Of a stretch of 64,000 nucleotides of DNA, positions 34,818 through 42,500 are shown piece after piece. The notes under the pieces were generated by a model. The model made no database searches and was not told where the DNA came from. It was given only the letters and a program-made list of their open reading frames with translations. The stretch covers positions 33,656 through 97,655 of the forward strand of contig JAWXBY010000159.1 of the NCBI GenBank assembly GCA_034440355.1, in the 5' to 3' direction. Each line of letters starts with the position of its first letter. Position 1 is the first letter of the stretch. The DNA comes from SZUA-430 sp034440355. Its GTDB lineage: Bacteria > Pseudomonadota > Alphaproteobacteria > Micropepsales > Micropepsaceae. A program made the translations under genes and the position numbers.

Positions 34818-35396
34818 TTAGTGAACGCTTCTCGCCGCAGAATTTGTGAGTGCGCTGAAATAGGCCGTAAGGAATCTGTCGTTGGCGACTTGGCCGAAGG
34901 CGTGCAGCCAGTAGTCGGCGATGAGTGACGACGCCAAGGCGTCGAGGGCGGTTATGGCGGCGCGCAGCGTTTTCAGTTTTTCCGGATCGCCTTGCGGGGC
35001 TTCGAACCAGATGGCGGCGACAAGATCGCCCTTTGGTTCGAGTTTGACGAAGCAGGTTTCGTCGAGCGCGTAGCACCAGGCGTCGTTCTCATGCGAGCCG
35101 TAGGAATCGTCCGGCGCTTGCGGTAAGGCGGCGTCGAAGACGCGTACGCGCGGCATCAGCGGCGTGAGCGCCGCGGCGGCGCTCGCCAGCGTCAGACCTG
35201 CGCCGGTGAAATCGGCCGACGGGCGCTTGATGATGTGCATGTCGCTCCATGAACCCTCGCCGGTGCTGTTGCGTGTTGCGGCGGCGATCGATGCGTCCAT
35301 GTCGGCCTTTGCTTCGTCGAAGGCGCTCAATGGATAGAGGTTGCGCATGCCCCAAGCGTCTTCATGGATGAAGATGCGCGGTTCGGGCTGGGTCAT
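34818..35396 (-). CDS. Uncharacterised protein, 192 residues
   Basis: I do not recognise a named family. The protein is soluble, with an early FIHEDAWGMRNLYPLSAF, a central DMHIIKRPSADF and a tryptophan-rich AWCYALDETCFVKLEP region. The start at 35396 overlaps the stop of the haloacid dehalogenase gene (ATGA), so the two are co-translated. The 3' end stops just before the MarR operator, so the MarR promoter must lie within its last codons. Confidence 0.75.
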   Translation of the reverse strand: MTQPEPRIFIHEDAWGMRNLYPLSAFDEAKADMDASIAAATRNSTGEGSWSDMHIIKRPSADFTGAGLTLASAAAALTPLMPRVRVFDAALPQAPDDSYGSHENDAWCYALDETCFVKLEPKGDLVAAIWFEAPQGDPEKLKTLRAAITALDALASSLIADYWLHAFGQVANDRFLTAYFSALTNSAARSVH

Positions 35397-36124
35397 CGGC
35401 CGGCCTCCTGTTCGCGTTTGTGCTGTTCCGCCATCGCGGCGAGCGTCGGGAATTCGAAGTCGAGCTTCGGTATGGCCGCGACTGGCCTTGTTGCGCCGGA
35501 GCCTTCGCCCTTGTCGCCGCGGCGGTTGATCCAGCAGCGGGCGAGGCCGATGCGTTCGGCCGGCGCGTGATCGTGGAACAGGCTTTGCGCGGTGTGCAGG
35601 ATTTCGGACTTGTCGTGGCCGAGAGCGCGGACGGTTGCGATCAAGTCTTCGAAATTCTTCGGGTTCGGCTTGTAGCTGCCGATGTCTTCGGCGGTGCGTA
35701 TCGCGTCGAAGGCGACGGCGAGTTTCTTGTTCGAGGCGGCGAAGCTTTGGCGGTCGACGTTCGAGAGGATGACGAGTTTGTAGTGCCGCTTCAAATACGC
35801 GAGCGCTTGTGCGGAGTCGGGGAAGGCGGGCCAGTTGCCGATCGAGGCGCCGAAGGCTCTGTCCCTCGCTTCGTTCGGCGGCGCGCTCCATTGCGCGGCG
35901 AGCGTGGCGTGCACGCGGGCGAGCAGATCGCGGTAGAGCAGGTTCGGCGTTTGCGCCTGCTGTTCGGATTCCAATGCGCCGAAGGTTTCGAGGGTGGCGT
36001 CGCGGCTGATGGTTGAGCGGTTTGATTCGATCAGCGGCTGGAGCGCGGCCCAGAGGCCGGTCTCCCAATCGATGAGCGTGCCGTAGCAATCGAAGGACAG
36101 GACTTTGAAATCGGTGAGCTTCAT
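35393..36124 (-). CDS. Haloacid dehalogenase type II (HAD superfamily)
   Basis: A 243-residue HAD hydrolase of the L-2-haloacid dehalogenase type. Motif I is SFDCYGTLIDWE (nucleophile Asp12), motif II is VILSNVDR and the lysine motif lies in GSYKPNPKNFE. Motif IV is less typical (HTAQSLFHDHAPA). Substrate could be a halogenated acid or a phosphate; family members vary. It overlaps the 192-residue gene downstream. Confidence 0.85.
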   Translation of the reverse strand: MKLTDFKVLSFDCYGTLIDWETGLWAALQPLIESNRSTISRDATLETFGALESEQQAQTPNLLYRDLLARVHATLAAQWSAPPNEARDRAFGASIGNWPAFPDSAQALAYLKRHYKLVILSNVDRQSFAASNKKLAVAFDAIRTAEDIGSYKPNPKNFEDLIATVRALGHDKSEILHTAQSLFHDHAPAERIGLARCWINRRGDKGEGSGATRPVAAIPKLDFEFPTLAAMAEQHKREQEAGR

Positions 36125-36171
36125 CGGCGGGGTTCCCTCTGCTACGGATGACGGCGGGAGAGCCGGGGCGC

Positions 36172-36768
36172 ATGACGAATATCAAAATTCTAGGTTGGGT
36201 TCACGTCGTGCTGAACGGCCTGCTGCTGGCGGCCGGACTGGCGTTGTGCGTCGCGTTGATGCTCTCGCCCGATAAGGAAAGCCGCGCCGCCGCCATGATC
36301 GTGCCAATGTTCGCGACGATGGCGCTTTGGCTGTTGGTGCCGGGCTTGGTGGGCGGCATCGGGTTGCTCTACACACAGCCTTGGGCGCGGATCCTGATTA
36401 TCGTCTTGTCGCTGATGCACGTGTTTCTGTTCCCGATCGGCACGGTGCTCGGCGGGTTTGGGCTTTGGATTTTGCTCGGGGCCGATGCGAAGACGGCGTT
36501 CGGCGATGCCGCCGTGCGTACGGTGATGGATGATGCCGCACGGTTGGCGCCTGGGGCTTCGCCGCAGCCGTTTATGGGCACCGGTGGATTGCTGCTTGCG
36601 ATCGCGGGCGTTGGGGCCGGGTTCATTGTCGTGATCGGCGCGGGGTTCATGATCTCCGGCGATCCGGCGCCGGTTGAGATCATGGATTTGTTCTATCCGG
36701 CGCTCGGCGTGCTGATCGTCGTGCTGGGGTTTGCGGCGCGCGCGATCGTTCAGCGCACGCGCGCTTGA
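36172..36768 (+). CDS. Uncharacterised membrane protein
   Basis: A 198-residue protein with about five hydrophobic helices (around residues 8-28, 42-62, 68-95, 135-160 and 170-190), so an inner-membrane protein. No motif is recognised. The ATG at 36172 follows GGAG-rich sequence; an ATG at 36148 would add eight polar residues. It ends one base before the convergent ribbon-helix-helix gene. Confidence 0.75.
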   Translation: MTNIKILGWVHVVLNGLLLAAGLALCVALMLSPDKESRAAAMIVPMFATMALWLLVPGLVGGIGLLYTQPWARILIIVLSLMHVFLFPIGTVLGGFGLWILLGADAKTAFGDAAVRTVMDDAARLAPGASPQPFMGTGGLLLAIAGVGAGFIVVIGAGFMISGDPAPVEIMDLFYPALGVLIVVLGFAARAIVQRTRA

Positions 36769-36769
36769 G

Positions 36770-37045
36770 TCAGACGAAGATCTTGTAGGCGACCGTTTCG
36801 CCGTCCGGGCGTTTGAGGGCGAACTCGCTACCCTTCTCGTGTTCGTCGACGAGGGCTTCCAGCAGGCGCAGGGCGTTGCGGATGACTTCGGCGTACGACG
36901 CCGCTTCGGTTTTGTCCTTCAGGCGTTGGAGACGCTCCATCGCTTGCGGGGGGAGTTCGAGTTGAACGCGCGTTGTCGTGCGTTCGCCGGCTTCGGGCGT
37001 CATGCCGTGGCGGCGGGCGAAGCCGTGTCCGTGACGATGGCGCAT
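36770..37045 (-). CDS. Small ribbon-helix-helix-like protein with histidine-rich N-terminus
   Basis: A 91-residue protein. After a histidine-rich start (RHRHGHGFARRHG), the segment TTTRVQLELPPQAMERLQRL with KTEAASYAEVIRNALRLLEAL has the strand-helix-helix pattern of Arc/CopG-type DNA-binding proteins. A short C-terminal part (FALKRPDGETVAYKIFV) follows. There is no toxin partner. Its ATG overlaps the stop of the histidine-rich membrane protein gene by one base, so the two form an operon. Confidence 0.72.
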   Translation of the reverse strand: MRHRHGHGFARRHGMTPEAGERTTTRVQLELPPQAMERLQRLKDKTEAASYAEVIRNALRLLEALVDEHEKGSEFALKRPDGETVAYKIFV

Positions 37046-37413
37046 TAGATTGTTCCTTTGGGTTCGTCGTCGCGCGGTTTGTCTGGCGCGTCGGGACGAT
37101 CGTGATGCTGGTGGTGATGATCGCGATAGGCGTCGCGGTAGCGTTGCCAACGACCGTGGCGGTGTGCTGCGGCGACAAGGCCTGCGCCGCCGACTAAGCC
37201 CAACGTGACGAGCGGGTAGAGGATCGCGGCCGTGACCGATGCTGCGGCGACCGGCAGGATGACCAGCGCAGCGCCGGCTGCGTGTGCGCCATGACGGTGG
37301 TGGCCGTGGCGGTGATGGCGCCAGCGATGGCCGCAGCCGTGACGCTCATTCGATTGGTTGGGGTTGTCGTCGAGCGGGAATTCTTCGCCGACGCCGACAT
37401 TCAGTTTGCTCAT
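37045..37413 (-). CDS. Histidine-rich membrane protein
   Basis: A 122-residue protein from the ATG at 37413, which has a full AAAGGAGG eight bases upstream. Histidine clusters lie on both sides of two hydrophobic stretches: HRWRHHRHGHHRHGAH at about 29-44 and HRHGRWQRY through DHHHQHHD at about 85-108. The membrane part (AAGAALVILPVAAASVTAAI and LVTLGLVGGAGLVAAA) covers about 45-83. Metal binding is plausible from composition but unproven. I do not recognise a family. Confidence 0.7.
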   Translation of the reverse strand: MSKLNVGVGEEFPLDDNPNQSNERHGCGHRWRHHRHGHHRHGAHAAGAALVILPVAAASVTAAILYPLVTLGLVGGAGLVAAAHRHGRWQRYRDAYRDHHHQHHDRPDAPDKPRDDEPKGTI

Positions 37414-37464
37414 GTTGTTTCCTCCTTTGGGGAGCAGAAACACATGTAGGCAGGCGTCACTCAT

Positions 37465-37505
37465 ATTTCAATCAAATAATGATGATCGATATAAGATATT
37501 GAAAT
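37465..37505. promoter_or_regulatory. AT-rich intergenic region with inverted repeat
   Basis: ATTTCAAT (37465-37472) and ATTGAAAT (37498-37505) are exact complements in the 101-base gap between the enoyl-CoA hydratase stop and the histidine-rich gene. It is the most AT-rich stretch of the window and lies where the promoter of the histidine-rich gene pair is expected. Confidence 0.45.
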
Positions 37506-37514
37506 TGCTGTGTT

Positions 37515-38303
37515 TTAGTTGCCTTTGAACGTCGGTTTGCGCTTTTCGAAGAAGGCAGAGACGGCTTCGCGGAAGTCCTCGCTGGTGGTGGCGAGCAGCC
37601 ACTGGTCGGCGTCCATGTGCATGACGGCTTGGTCGAGCGCGCCGGACACTTGGTTGATCGAGCGCTTGATCATTTGCACGGCGATGGGGGGGAGCGCTGC
37701 GTATTCCTCGGCCATGTCGCGGGCCGCTTTGTCGAGGTCGGCGCGGGGTACGACCTCGTCGAGGAAGCCCCACTTTTCCATCGTCGCGGCGTCGAAGAGT
37801 TTGCCGGACATGATCATGCGTTTTGCGCGCGCGGGGCCGATCAGGTGAACGCAGGTCGGGACGGCGTGCCACATGAGGTTGATGCCGACCTTCACCTCGC
37901 CATAGCCGATGCGGGCATCGTCGGCGCCGATGCGGAAGTCGCAGGCGGTCGCGATGCAGGCTGCGCCGCCGGTCGCGATGCCTTGGACAGCGCAGATCGT
38001 CGGCTGATGGATCTCCTTCAGCGCGCGCATCATGAGGCCGCCCAGTTGCAGCTGCCTTCGGCGGATGAGGAGCGATTGCGGGTCGCCTTGGAAGCGCGGC
38101 TGGCTGAGGTCGGCGCCGATGGAGAAGTCGCGGCCTTCGGCGCGGACGATGATGACGCGGGATTTTTCGTCCTTCGCGAAGTCGCGGGCGATGCGTTCGA
38201 TGTCCTCCATCATCTCGTTGGTGATGGCGTTGCGTTTTTCGGGGCGGTTGATCGTGACGGTTGCGATGTGGCCGTCGCGGGCGACGTCGATATGGGCGGT
38301 CAT
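37515..38303 (-). CDS. Enoyl-CoA hydratase/isomerase family protein
   Basis: A 262-residue crotonase-fold protein. RDFSIGADLSQ is the first CoA-binding loop, and CAVQGIATGGAACIATACDFRIG holds the oxyanion hole (the recognisable GGA). The acidic catalytic residues of hydratases are not all obvious, so hydratase, isomerase or thioesterase-like activity are possible. It follows the mannonate dehydratase gene by four bases on the same strand, so the two are probably cotranscribed. Confidence 0.88.
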   Translation of the reverse strand: MTAHIDVARDGHIATVTINRPEKRNAITNEMMEDIERIARDFAKDEKSRVIIVRAEGRDFSIGADLSQPRFQGDPQSLLIRRRQLQLGGLMMRALKEIHQPTICAVQGIATGGAACIATACDFRIGADDARIGYGEVKVGINLMWHAVPTCVHLIGPARAKRMIMSGKLFDAATMEKWGFLDEVVPRADLDKAARDMAEEYAALPPIAVQMIKRSINQVSGALDQAVMHMDADQWLLATTSEDFREAVSAFFEKRKPTFKGN

Positions 38304-38307
38304 GGTG

Positions 38308-39519
38308 TCACCAGTTGTGCATCGTGCCGTCTTCGAGACGGTTCACGGGAAGGCTTGCGCGGGCGTAAGGGTATTTGGCGGCGAGGGCTTCGTCGATGTC
38401 GACGCCGAGGCCGGGATTGTCGCCGGGATGGAGATAGCCGTCGGCGAATGTGTAGGCGTGCGGGAAGACGGCGTCGGTTTCGGCGGTGTGGCGCATGTAT
38501 TCCTGGATGCCGAAGTTTGGGACCCAGAGGTCGAAGTGGAGCGCCGCCGCCATTGCGACGGGCGAGAGATCGGTTGCGCCGTGGCTGCCCGTCTTGACGT
38601 TGTAGAGATCGGCGAGATTTGCGGTGCGGCGCAGGTGGGTGATGCCGCCGGAGTGCACCACCGTCATGCGGATGTAGTCGATCAGCTGGTTTTCGATCAG
38701 ATCCTTCGCGTCCCAGATGGTATTGAAGACTTCGCCAACCGCAATCGGCGTCGTGGTGTGTTCGCGGATGAGGCGGAAGGATTCCTGGTTCTCGGCCGGC
38801 GTCGGGTCTTCGAGCCAGAACGGGCGATAGGGTTCGAGATCGCGGCCGAGACGCGCCGCTTCGATCGGCGTGAGCCTATGGTGGACGTCGTGAAGGAGAT
38901 GCACATCCGGGCCCAACGCTTCGCGTGCGGCGGCGAAGAGCTTTGGGACGATCGGCAGATACTTCGCGGTCGACCAGGCGTTCTCGGTCGGGTTCGCGGC
39001 GTCGGCCGGTTCGTAGAACATCTTGTCGCGCGAGACGCCGTAGGTCGACGGTAATCCGGGGACGCCGCATTGCAGGCGGATGGCGCGATAGCCGAGCGCT
39101 TTGTATTTGCGCGCTTCGGCGATGGCGTCTTCGATGCTTTCGCCGTTGGCGTGGCCGTAGACCATGACGCCGCTGCGGCTTGCGCCGCCGAGCAGTTGAT
39201 AGAGCGGCAGGTCTGCTTGCTTGGCCTTGATGTCCCAGAGCGCCGTGTCGACGGCGGCGATCGCCGACATGGTCACCGGGCCGCGCCGCCAGTACGCGCC
39301 GCGGTAGAGGTATTGCCAGATGTCTTCGATCTGCGCGGCGTCGCGGCCGATGAGCGTCGGGATGACGTGATCGGTGAGGTAGCTTGCCACCGACAGTTCG
39401 CGGCCGTTCAATGTTGCGTCGCCGACGCCGGTGAGGCCTGCATCCGTCTCGATTTTCAGCGTGACGAAGTTGCGGCCGGGGCAGGTGACGATGACGCGGG
39501 CGTTCGTGATCTTGGGCAT
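38308..39519 (-). CDS. manD: D-mannonate dehydratase (enolase superfamily, ManD/RspA type)
   Basis: A 403-residue enolase-superfamily enzyme, exactly the family length from the ATG at 39519. It opens with ARVIVTCPGRNFVTLKI and has the capping-domain segment YRGAYWRRGPVTMSAIAA. The metal ligands are expected around HLLHDVHHRLTP (Asp), FWLEDPTP (Glu) and PIAVGEVFN (Glu); the C-terminus ends in the typical tryptophan (EDGTMHNW). ManD turns D-mannonate into 2-keto-3-deoxygluconate in hexuronate use. It is divergent from the GH31 gene with only 26 bases between. Confidence 0.9.
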   Translation of the reverse strand: MPKITNARVIVTCPGRNFVTLKIETDAGLTGVGDATLNGRELSVASYLTDHVIPTLIGRDAAQIEDIWQYLYRGAYWRRGPVTMSAIAAVDTALWDIKAKQADLPLYQLLGGASRSGVMVYGHANGESIEDAIAEARKYKALGYRAIRLQCGVPGLPSTYGVSRDKMFYEPADAANPTENAWSTAKYLPIVPKLFAAAREALGPDVHLLHDVHHRLTPIEAARLGRDLEPYRPFWLEDPTPAENQESFRLIREHTTTPIAVGEVFNTIWDAKDLIENQLIDYIRMTVVHSGGITHLRRTANLADLYNVKTGSHGATDLSPVAMAAALHFDLWVPNFGIQEYMRHTAETDAVFPHAYTFADGYLHPGDNPGLGVDIDEALAAKYPYARASLPVNRLEDGTMHNW

Positions 39520-39545
39520 GGGCGAGATTGCAATTCTGGCCATGA

Positions 39546-41978
39546 ATGGGTCAAGTTCATAGGATGCATCGCTCGCTTGCCAACCCGCCTTTGTTTGCCG
39601 TGACGCGCGAAGAGCGCGGGCATGTGACGTTGAGCGAGCCGCTTGGCGCGGCGGTGCATATCTTCGTTCTCGAGGACGACGTCATTCGCGTTGCGGTGCT
39701 GCCCGAGGGTGGGTGGAAGATGCCGTTGACGTGGGCGATTGCGCCGGGCCTCGAGGATGTTCCGGCGGAAGGGCGTGGGCGCGAAGACGTCAGCGGGTTC
39801 TCATGTCCGGCCTATGCGCTGAGCGAGGCGAAGGGCATCGTCACCGTCGAGACGGCGCGGTTGCGGCTTTCGATCAAGCTTGCGGGTTTCTATTGCCGCT
39901 GGGCGATGAAAGTGGACGACTCGTGGGTGCCGATCGCGCGGGACCGGTTTACGCAGGCTTATGATTTCGGCTGGTGGGACGGGCGTGTGCGTCATTACTT
40001 GGCGCGGCCGGAGGAGGAGAAGTTCTTCGGGCTTGGCGAGGTTTCAGGCGCGATGGACCGCGCGGGGCGGCGGATCCGTCTCTCGAACACCGACGCGCTG
40101 GGATACAGCGCGCGGACCAGCGATCCGCTTTATAAGCACATTCCGTTCTACACGACCTACAACACCAAGACGCACACCGCGTTCGGGATTTTCTACGACA
40201 CGCTGTCGGATTGTTCGTTCGATTTCGGCTGCGAGCGGTCGAACTATCACGGGCGGTATCGCTTGTTTGAGGCCGAGCACGGCGATCTCGATTTCTATGT
40301 GATCGCGGGGCCGACGGTGGCCGATGTGACGCGCCGCTTCACGTGGCTGACGGGTAAGCCCGCGTTCATGCCGAAGTGGAGCCTTGGATATTCAGGCTCG
40401 ACGATGAGCTACACGGACGCGTCCGACGCGCAGGCGCGGATGAATGAGTTCCTGGAGAAGTGCGCCGAGCACGACATCCTGTGCAGCTCGTTCCACCTGT
40501 CGTCGGGTTACACGTCGATCGGGTCGAAGCGTTACGTCTTCAACTGGAATCGTGAGAAGTTTCCCGATCCCGCGGGGTTCGTCGCGCATTACCTGGGCCA
40601 CAGGGTGAAGCTCGCGCCCAACATCAAGCCGGCGATGCTTTCCGATCATCCGCTCTACGAACACTGTGCGCGCGAAGGGTTTTTCATCACCGGCGCGGAC
40701 GGCAAGCCGATGATCGCGTATTTCTGGGACGCTCTCGGGTCGTATGTCGACTTCACCAATCCGCGAGCGGCGGCGTGGTGGAAGGCGCAGGTGAAGAGCG
40801 CGTTGCTCGACATCGGAATGGCGGCGACGTGGAACGACAACAACGAGTGTGAGCTGAAGGATCCGACGGCGCGTATGAATTTCTTCGGCAAGCCTCGCGC
40901 CGCCGTCGAGGCGAAGCCGGTGCAGAGCTTGCTGATGATCCAGGCGTCGCGCGAGGCGCAGCTTCAGCATGCGCCGAACAAGCGGCCCTATCTCGTGACC
41001 CGCGCGGGCATGGCGGGCCTGCAGCGCTACGCGCAGACGTGGTCGGGCGACAATCTGACGGCGTGGGAGACGATCAAGTACAACATTCGCATGGGCCTTG
41101 GTTTGGCGCTCTCCGGCGTGTCGAACGCGGGACATGACGTCGGCGGGTTCGCCGGCAACGCACCGGACGCGGAGTTGCTGTTGCGGTGGGTCGAATGCGG
41201 GATCTTCATGCCGCGCTTTTCGATCCATTCGTGGAACGACGACGGGACCGTGAACGAGCCGTGGATGCATTCGGAGGTGACGGAGCATGTACGCGATCTC
41301 ATCAGGTTTCGCGCGTATCTGGAGCCATATCTCTACGATTTGATGTGGCGCTATCACGACGCCTACGAGCCGGTGTGGCGGCCGACATTCTATGATTTTC
41401 CGCGTGACGAACGGTGTTTGGACGACAACGACGAGATGATGCTGGGGTCGTCGTTGCTGGTCGCGCCGGTGGTCGAGACGGGCGCGACGACGCGGACCGT
41501 CTATCTGCCGGCCGGTGCGGATTGGTATCACTATTGGAGCGGCGCGTTCATTTCCGGCGGGCAGAGTGTGACGGTGCCGGCGCCTTGGGGACGGCCGCCG
41601 TTCTTTGTGCGGGCGGGCAGCGTGTTGCCGGTCAATATTGCGCCGCAGCGCTTCGGGCGACCCGCGGATACGCGCGCGTTCGAGGTGTTTCCGTTGCCGG
41701 ACGATGCCGGCTTTGCGGGTGAATTCTTCGACGACGACGGGGAGTCGTTCGACTATCTCCGCGACAACTTTGCGCGTTGGAGCGTTCACGCGACGGCGCA
41801 GCGTTTGCGGGTGACGATCGCGCGCCTTTCGACGATGTCGGCGCCGGCGCAAGTCAGTTTGATATTTCCGGGCACCGAACAGCGTCCGATCACCACCGAC
41901 GATCCGCGTCAGATCGTGAGCGATGTGGTCGCGGACGGCCGGCGATGGGTGACCCTTGCGCTCGGACGCGACGGGTAA
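39546..41978 (+). CDS. Glycoside hydrolase family 31 (alpha-glucosidase/xylosidase type)
   Basis: An 810-residue GH31 enzyme without a signal peptide, so it is cytoplasmic. After an N-terminal beta-domain (galactose mutarotase-like, with FFGLGEVSGAMDRAGRR), the barrel carries the nucleophile aspartate in TWNDNNE (about 428-434) and the acid/base aspartate in WSGDNLTAWE (about 498-507). GSSLLVAPVV and a C-terminal beta-sandwich follow. Specificity (alpha-glucoside, alpha-xyloside or sulfoquinovoside) cannot be read from this. The start could also be the ATG at 39564. It is divergent from manD. Confidence 0.92.
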   Translation: MGQVHRMHRSLANPPLFAVTREERGHVTLSEPLGAAVHIFVLEDDVIRVAVLPEGGWKMPLTWAIAPGLEDVPAEGRGREDVSGFSCPAYALSEAKGIVTVETARLRLSIKLAGFYCRWAMKVDDSWVPIARDRFTQAYDFGWWDGRVRHYLARPEEEKFFGLGEVSGAMDRAGRRIRLSNTDALGYSARTSDPLYKHIPFYTTYNTKTHTAFGIFYDTLSDCSFDFGCERSNYHGRYRLFEAEHGDLDFYVIAGPTVADVTRRFTWLTGKPAFMPKWSLGYSGSTMSYTDASDAQARMNEFLEKCAEHDILCSSFHLSSGYTSIGSKRYVFNWNREKFPDPAGFVAHYLGHRVKLAPNIKPAMLSDHPLYEHCAREGFFITGADGKPMIAYFWDALGSYVDFTNPRAAAWWKAQVKSALLDIGMAATWNDNNECELKDPTARMNFFGKPRAAVEAKPVQSLLMIQASREAQLQHAPNKRPYLVTRAGMAGLQRYAQTWSGDNLTAWETIKYNIRMGLGLALSGVSNAGHDVGGFAGNAPDAELLLRWVECGIFMPRFSIHSWNDDGTVNEPWMHSEVTEHVRDLIRFRAYLEPYLYDLMWRYHDAYEPVWRPTFYDFPRDERCLDDNDEMMLGSSLLVAPVVETGATTRTVYLPAGADWYHYWSGAFISGGQSVTVPAPWGRPPFFVRAGSVLPVNIAPQRFGRPADTRAFEVFPLPDDAGFAGEFFDDDGESFDYLRDNFARWSVHATAQRLRVTIARLSTMSAPAQVSLIFPGTEQRPITTDDPRQIVSDVVADGRRWVTLALGRDG

Positions 41979-41981
41979 GAG

Positions 41982-42500
41982 ATGGGCGAGCAAACACTCT
42001 TCCGCATACTGGGCGGCGCGGCCGTTTTGGGCGGCGTGTTGCGTATCGTCTCCGCGATCGTGCCGTGGGAGCAGAATCTCGCGTGGCTTGAGCTGTTCTA
42101 CTTCGTGATCGACGTCGCGCTGCTGTTCGGCTTGATGGGCGTCTACTTCGCCGATCGTTCGCGGCTGGGCCTTGCGGGTTTCGCTGCGTTTGCGCTCGCC
42201 GAGACGGGCATCGCCTCCATCGTCGGCCCGGACGGCATGGCGTTCGGGCTCGACGTCTATCAACTCGGTGTGTTCGCGATTTCGATCGGGCTCGCGATAC
42301 TCGGCACGGTGATGCTGGTGAGGCGCGCGGGATCTGCGATTGCCGGTTCGTGCTGGATTTTGTCGCTGGTCGTTGGACTCGCTGCGACGTTTGCCAATCA
42401 GCCCGAGGCGGGGTTTGTGGCGGGCGGTATTTTGTTCGGACTTGGCTTTGTGGTGGCGGGCGTCGCACTGGTGCGCACGACGCCCGTTGTCGTTAGCTGA
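41982..42500 (+). CDS. Uncharacterised membrane protein
   Basis: A 172-residue protein made almost entirely of hydrophobic helices, about six in number, with a short cytoplasmic N-terminus. No motif is recognised. It starts three bases after GH31, so it is probably in the same transcript. Its 3' end overlaps the convergent M3 peptidase by eight bases. Confidence 0.75.
   Translation: MGEQTLFRILGGAAVLGGVLRIVSAIVPWEQNLAWLELFYFVIDVALLFGLMGVYFADRSRLGLAGFAAFALAETGIASIVGPDGMAFGLDVYQLGVFAISIGLAILGTVMLVRRAGSAIAGSCWILSLVVGLAATFANQPEAGFVAGGILFGLGFVVAGVALVRTTPVVVS

Noticed and set aside
36770..37413. A toxin-antitoxin pair
   Set aside because: The ribbon-helix-helix protein has no toxin partner; its neighbour is a histidine-rich membrane protein.
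40392..42263. Long minus-strand reading frame of 623 codons
   Set aside because: It lies antisense to the GH31 gene, which has clear catalytic motifs. The minus translation is arginine/histidine-rich and without any domain, as expected for a shadow frame in GC-rich DNA.
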